64,000 nt of DNA, taken from the NCBI RefSeq assembly GCF_000747525.1, contig NZ_CP009278.1, positions 2,170,001 through 2,234,000 on the forward strand, read 5' to 3'. This DNA comes from Sphingobacterium sp. ML3W (GTDB lineage Bacteria; Bacteroidota; Bacteroidia; Sphingobacteriales; Sphingobacteriaceae). A program made the translations under genes and the position numbers. Each line of letters begins with the position of its first letter. Position 1 is the stretch's first letter. Positions 61,255-64,000 of the stretch are shown one piece after another. The notes below the pieces were generated by a model. The model saw only the letters and a program-made list of their open reading frames with translations. It did no database searches and was not told where the DNA came from.

Positions 61255-62304
61255 ATGAAAAGGATATCAATTTTATTAATCGTTTCTATGATAGTTTTAT
61301 CTCAGGCTTACGGTCAAGTTTCATCTTCTAAAGATCAAATCAAAATGGAAAATCAAGAACATTATACCTTTCAATTAAGTGAAAAGGTAACACGACAAAA
61401 AATTACCTTTAAAAACCGCTACGGTATAACATTGACAGGTGATTTATACACACCCAAAAATAATAACAATCGGTCGTTACCAGCACTAGCAATTAGTGGA
61501 CCATTTGGCGCAGTCAAAGAACAATCATCGGGATTATATGCTAACCAAATGGCAGAACGTGGTTTTATCACACTTGCATTCGACCCGTCTTATACAGGAG
61601 AGAGCGGTGGCGAACCTCGTGCCGTAGCATCGCCCGACATCAATACAGAAGATTTTAGTGCGGCAATAGATTTTCTTGGAATACAGGAAAATATTGATAG
61701 AAGTAAAATAGGCATCATCGGGATTTGTGGTTGGGCCGGTTTCGCATTGAACGCCACTGCTATCGACAAACGTGTGAAAGCCGTGGCAGTTACCAGTATG
61801 TACGATATGTCAAGGGTGAACGCAAAAGGCTATAATGATGCAATGACATTGGAGCAGCGTACTGAAATTTTAGAGCAACTAGGCAAACAACGCTGGAAAG
61901 ATGCAGAAGCAGGGATATTCCACGCAGGAGCAATATTAAATGCTGAAAATTCGAGTGATGATGCACCGCAATTTGTAAAAGAATATGCTGATTACTACAA
62001 AACTGAAAGAGGTTATCACGAACGTTCTCTAAATTCAACAGGTGCTTGGAATGCGACAAATGCGTTATCGTTTATGAATATGCCCTTATTAACCTATATC
62101 AAAGAGATTTCGCCAAGACCACTTTTGATGATTGCAGGAGAAAATGCACATTCACGTTATTTTTCTGAAGATGCTTTTAAGGATGCATTAAAACCAAAAG
62201 AACTTATCATTATCCCAAATGCTGTCCATGTGGATTTGTATGATAAGTTGGATGTCATTCCGTTTGACAAAATGGAAACATTTTTCAGGACAAACCTAAA
62301 ATAG
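61255..62304 (+). CDS. Secreted alpha/beta hydrolase (dienelactone hydrolase-like)
   Basis: A 349-residue exported hydrolase (signal MKRISILLIVSMIVLSQAYG, then Q). It has the alpha/beta fold with an oxyanion region ISGPFGAVKEQSSG (about 80-93), a nucleophile elbow IGIIGICGWAGFALNA where Cys158 stands in place of the common Ser, and the catalytic His325 in IIPNAVHVDLYDK. The elbow reads G-x-C-x-W rather than G-x-C-x-G. Similar proteins are often found beside AraC or oxidoreductase genes. It is encoded divergently from the AraC gene and just before an RND efflux set. Confidence 0.82.
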   Translation: MKRISILLIVSMIVLSQAYGQVSSSKDQIKMENQEHYTFQLSEKVTRQKITFKNRYGITLTGDLYTPKNNNNRSLPALAISGPFGAVKEQSSGLYANQMAERGFITLAFDPSYTGESGGEPRAVASPDINTEDFSAAIDFLGIQENIDRSKIGIIGICGWAGFALNATAIDKRVKAVAVTSMYDMSRVNAKGYNDAMTLEQRTEILEQLGKQRWKDAEAGIFHAGAILNAENSSDDAPQFVKEYADYYKTERGYHERSLNSTGAWNATNALSFMNMPLLTYIKEISPRPLLMIAGENAHSRYFSEDAFKDALKPKELIIIPNAVHVDLYDKLDVIPFDKMETFFRTNLK

Positions 62305-62418
62305 TTTTCGTACTAAACAGATAAGCAAAATAAATCTAAAAAAGAGTTTGGGCGGTCTCAAAAGGATCGTTATAGGCTACTTTTTGACTTTATTGAGCGT
62401 GATAATTAAAATAATAAG

Positions 62419-63570
62419 ATGATTTATTTAATCAAAAATATAACAATAGCTGTATTGTCTACTACGCTTTTTGCTTCTTGCATTGCAAGTGAAATCACTC
62501 AGGAGGAAGAGCGTACTTACCCAGTTGTGGAGGTTGAAAACAGGGATGTTTTAGGGTATCAAACCTATCCAACCTCCATACAGGGGATTAACAATAATGA
62601 TGTTCGCACTAAGATTCAGGGCTATATAAGTGAAGTATTGGTAGATGAGGGACAACGTGTCAACAAAGGACAGGTCATGTTTAAGCTGGAAACCAATGTA
62701 CTCTCCCAAACTGAAAGTGCGGCACAATCAAGTGTTGCTGCAGCACAGGCCAAAGTAGCAGTTGCCCAAGTTGAAGTGAAAAAATTGGAGCCATTGGTCG
62801 ATCAAAACATTATAAGTCCAATATTATTGGAAACAGCCCAAGTTAGGCTATTGCATGCAAATAGTGAATTGAAGCAGGCAAAGGCAAATTATAACAGTAT
62901 TGCTGCCAATGTAGATTATGCAATCATTCGTGCACCTGTGGATGGTGTGGTCGGTAAAATAAATTTAAGGACGGGCGCTTTAGTAGGACCTTCCGACCAG
63001 ACACCTATTACCACCGTTTCAGATATTCGAGCCTTGTATGCCTATTTCTCAATGAATGAATCTGAATATCTCAATTTTCTATATGAAACAGCGGGTAACT
63101 CATCAGAAGAAAAACTGAAAAATATTCCTCCTGTTGAATTGTTAATGGCCAATGGTAGGATTTATGACGAAAAAGGTACTATAAGCGCCATTACTGGCCA
63201 AATCAATCCACAAACAGGAAGTATACAGTTCCGGGTTTCTTTTCCGAATAAACAAGGAATACTTACTAACGGCAACAGTGGTACGATTCGAATCCCCAAA
63301 CCTTATAAAAATACTCTCGTTATACCTGAAACAAGTGTTTTTGAACAACAAGGAAAAGTATATACATATATCGTTACAAACGATACTGTACGATTGACAG
63401 AGATAAAAGAAATTGATCGAATCAATAACCTTGTACTGGTTGAAAGCGGATTGAAACAAGGCGATATCGTAGTGGCAGGAGGTATGTCAGGTTTACGTTC
63501 AAACACGGCAATCCGTCAGACGAAAACAGTAACAGATAGTATTATTAACAACATTAAGCCAATATTCTAA
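62419..63570 (+). CDS. RND periplasmic adaptor lipoprotein
   Basis: A 383-residue membrane fusion protein with lipobox (TLFASC, Cys21). It shows VRTKIQGYISEVLVDEGQRVNKGQVMFKLE and YAIIRAPVDGVVGKINLRTGALVG as lipoyl halves around a coiled-coil hairpin, then beta-barrel (NPQTGSIQFRVSFPN) and proximal domains. It pairs with the permease that starts 3 bases after its stop. It is homologous to the adaptor at 53546-54694 but clearly distinct in sequence. Confidence 0.92.
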   Translation: MIYLIKNITIAVLSTTLFASCIASEITQEEERTYPVVEVENRDVLGYQTYPTSIQGINNNDVRTKIQGYISEVLVDEGQRVNKGQVMFKLETNVLSQTESAAQSSVAAAQAKVAVAQVEVKKLEPLVDQNIISPILLETAQVRLLHANSELKQAKANYNSIAANVDYAIIRAPVDGVVGKINLRTGALVGPSDQTPITTVSDIRALYAYFSMNESEYLNFLYETAGNSSEEKLKNIPPVELLMANGRIYDEKGTISAITGQINPQTGSIQFRVSFPNKQGILTNGNSGTIRIPKPYKNTLVIPETSVFEQQGKVYTYIVTNDTVRLTEIKEIDRINNLVLVESGLKQGDIVVAGGMSGLRSNTAIRQTKTVTDSIINNIKPIF

Positions 63571-63573
63571 ATT

Positions 63574-64000
63574 ATGATTAAGAAATTTATTGAGAGACCG
63601 GTGTTTTCTGCCGTCATCTCTATTTTTATAGTTGTTTTGGGAATACTTGGGTTAAAGGGACTTCCGATGACACAGTACCCTGACATCGCACCACCTACTG
63701 TAAAAATAACCGCTAATTATCCCGGAGCAGACGCGATGACTATTATCCGTTCTGTCATTACGCCTATTGAAGAGCAGGTAAACGGGGTGGAGGGGATGAC
63801 CTATATTTCTTCATCAGCTACCAACGACGGGACAGCAAGTATCGACGTGTTTTTTGAATTAGGGACCGATCCAGATATTGCAGCGGTAAATGTTCAGAAT
63901 CGGGTAAGTAGGGCTACACCTTTACTTCCCCAAGAGGTTACAAGATCGGGAGTAGTGACACAAAAACAGGAAACCTCGGCTTTGATATTTGTCCGATTTT
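63574..64000 (+). CDS. RND efflux permease (HAE1 type), partial
   Basis: The first 142 codons of a permease run off the window. They start MIKKFIERPVFSAVISIFIV and show the HAE1 porter-domain hallmarks YPDIAPPTVKITANYPGA and TPIEEQVNGVEGMTYISSSA, the same family as the permease at 50371-53526. The gene begins 3 bases after the adaptor gene. The start codon and N-terminus are certain; the remainder, and any outer membrane channel gene, lie outside. Confidence 0.93.
   Translation, partial: MIKKFIERPVFSAVISIFIVVLGILGLKGLPMTQYPDIAPPTVKITANYPGADAMTIIRSVITPIEEQVNGVEGMTYISSSATNDGTASIDVFFELGTDPDIAAVNVQNRVSRATPLLPQEVTRSGVVTQKQETSALIFVRF

Noticed and set aside
1..64000. CRISPR array, rRNA, phage or complete insertion sequence
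   Set aside because: No regularly spaced repeats, rRNA cores, phage structural genes or transposase frames were found anywhere in the window.

Overview
The window is AT-rich and almost certainly comes from a Sphingobacterium-like member of the Bacteroidota. The evidence is the gene content (secreted GH29 and GH92 glycosidases, HYC_CC_PP and DUF6428 proteins, M16 peptidase pairs, many lipoproteins cut at a Ser-Cys lipobox), promoters of the TTTG-N(19-20)-TAnnTTTG type (clearest before tRNA-His) and almost no Shine-Dalgarno sequences. Species cannot be named from sequence alone.

Layout. 1-2.4 kb is the debris of an Rhs-type polymorphic toxin locus: intact or nearly intact small immunity-like genes alternate with broken toxin tips, and each of the three junctions has the same form, toxin stop codon, one base, immunity ATG. 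2.5-4.5 kb holds a two-gene operon for a surface lipoprotein with a JAMM-like His-x-His motif and a small secreted partner. 4.8-8.2 kb has a TIM-barrel sugar isomerase and two AraC regulators. 8.5-15.6 kb is housekeeping: gpsA, hemF, an active/inactive M16 peptidase pair, a DnaQ-like exonuclease, trxB and rnhA. 15.7-21.6 kb has two secreted alpha-L-fucosidases with a sirtuin and two lipoproteins. 21.8-26.9 kb has htpG, tRNA-His, DUF1801 and TraB/GumN proteins and an ABC-F ATPase with an unusual leader.

27.2-33.8 kb is a probable metal efflux operon: HYC_CC_PP protein, TolC-type channel, RND pump, adaptor and a Cys-rich YHS/TRASH-like lipoprotein. 34.1-36 kb groups an ECF sigma factor, two small membrane proteins and Hsp20. 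36.3-39.6 kb is a GH92 mannosidase followed by the tail of a lost NamZ-like gene. 39.7-42.2 kb is an arsenic operon (Acr3, ArsC-like, DUF6428, ArsR) with two matching operator-like palindromes; a decayed copy of part of arsC lies 4 kb away near 45.1 kb. Then follow a universal stress protein, a SulP transporter, a DUF418 membrane protein and a LytS/LytTR two-component pair. 48.9-54.7 kb is a complete tripartite HAE1-type drug efflux operon. 55.1-58.1 kb is a quinone/electrophile cluster (aldo/keto reductase, YgiN-like monooxygenase, MdaB-like oxidoreductase) divergent from a LysR regulator. The right end has GNAT, Nudix and CrtO-like genes, an AraC regulator divergent from a Cys-nucleophile alpha/beta hydrolase, and the start of a third RND system that runs off the window.

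No gene set here is demonstrably a new system. The best candidates for new biology are the toxin/immunity cassettes with a conserved one-base junction, the JAMM-like lipoprotein with its partner, the ABC-F leader, and the sigma/membrane/Hsp20 group.
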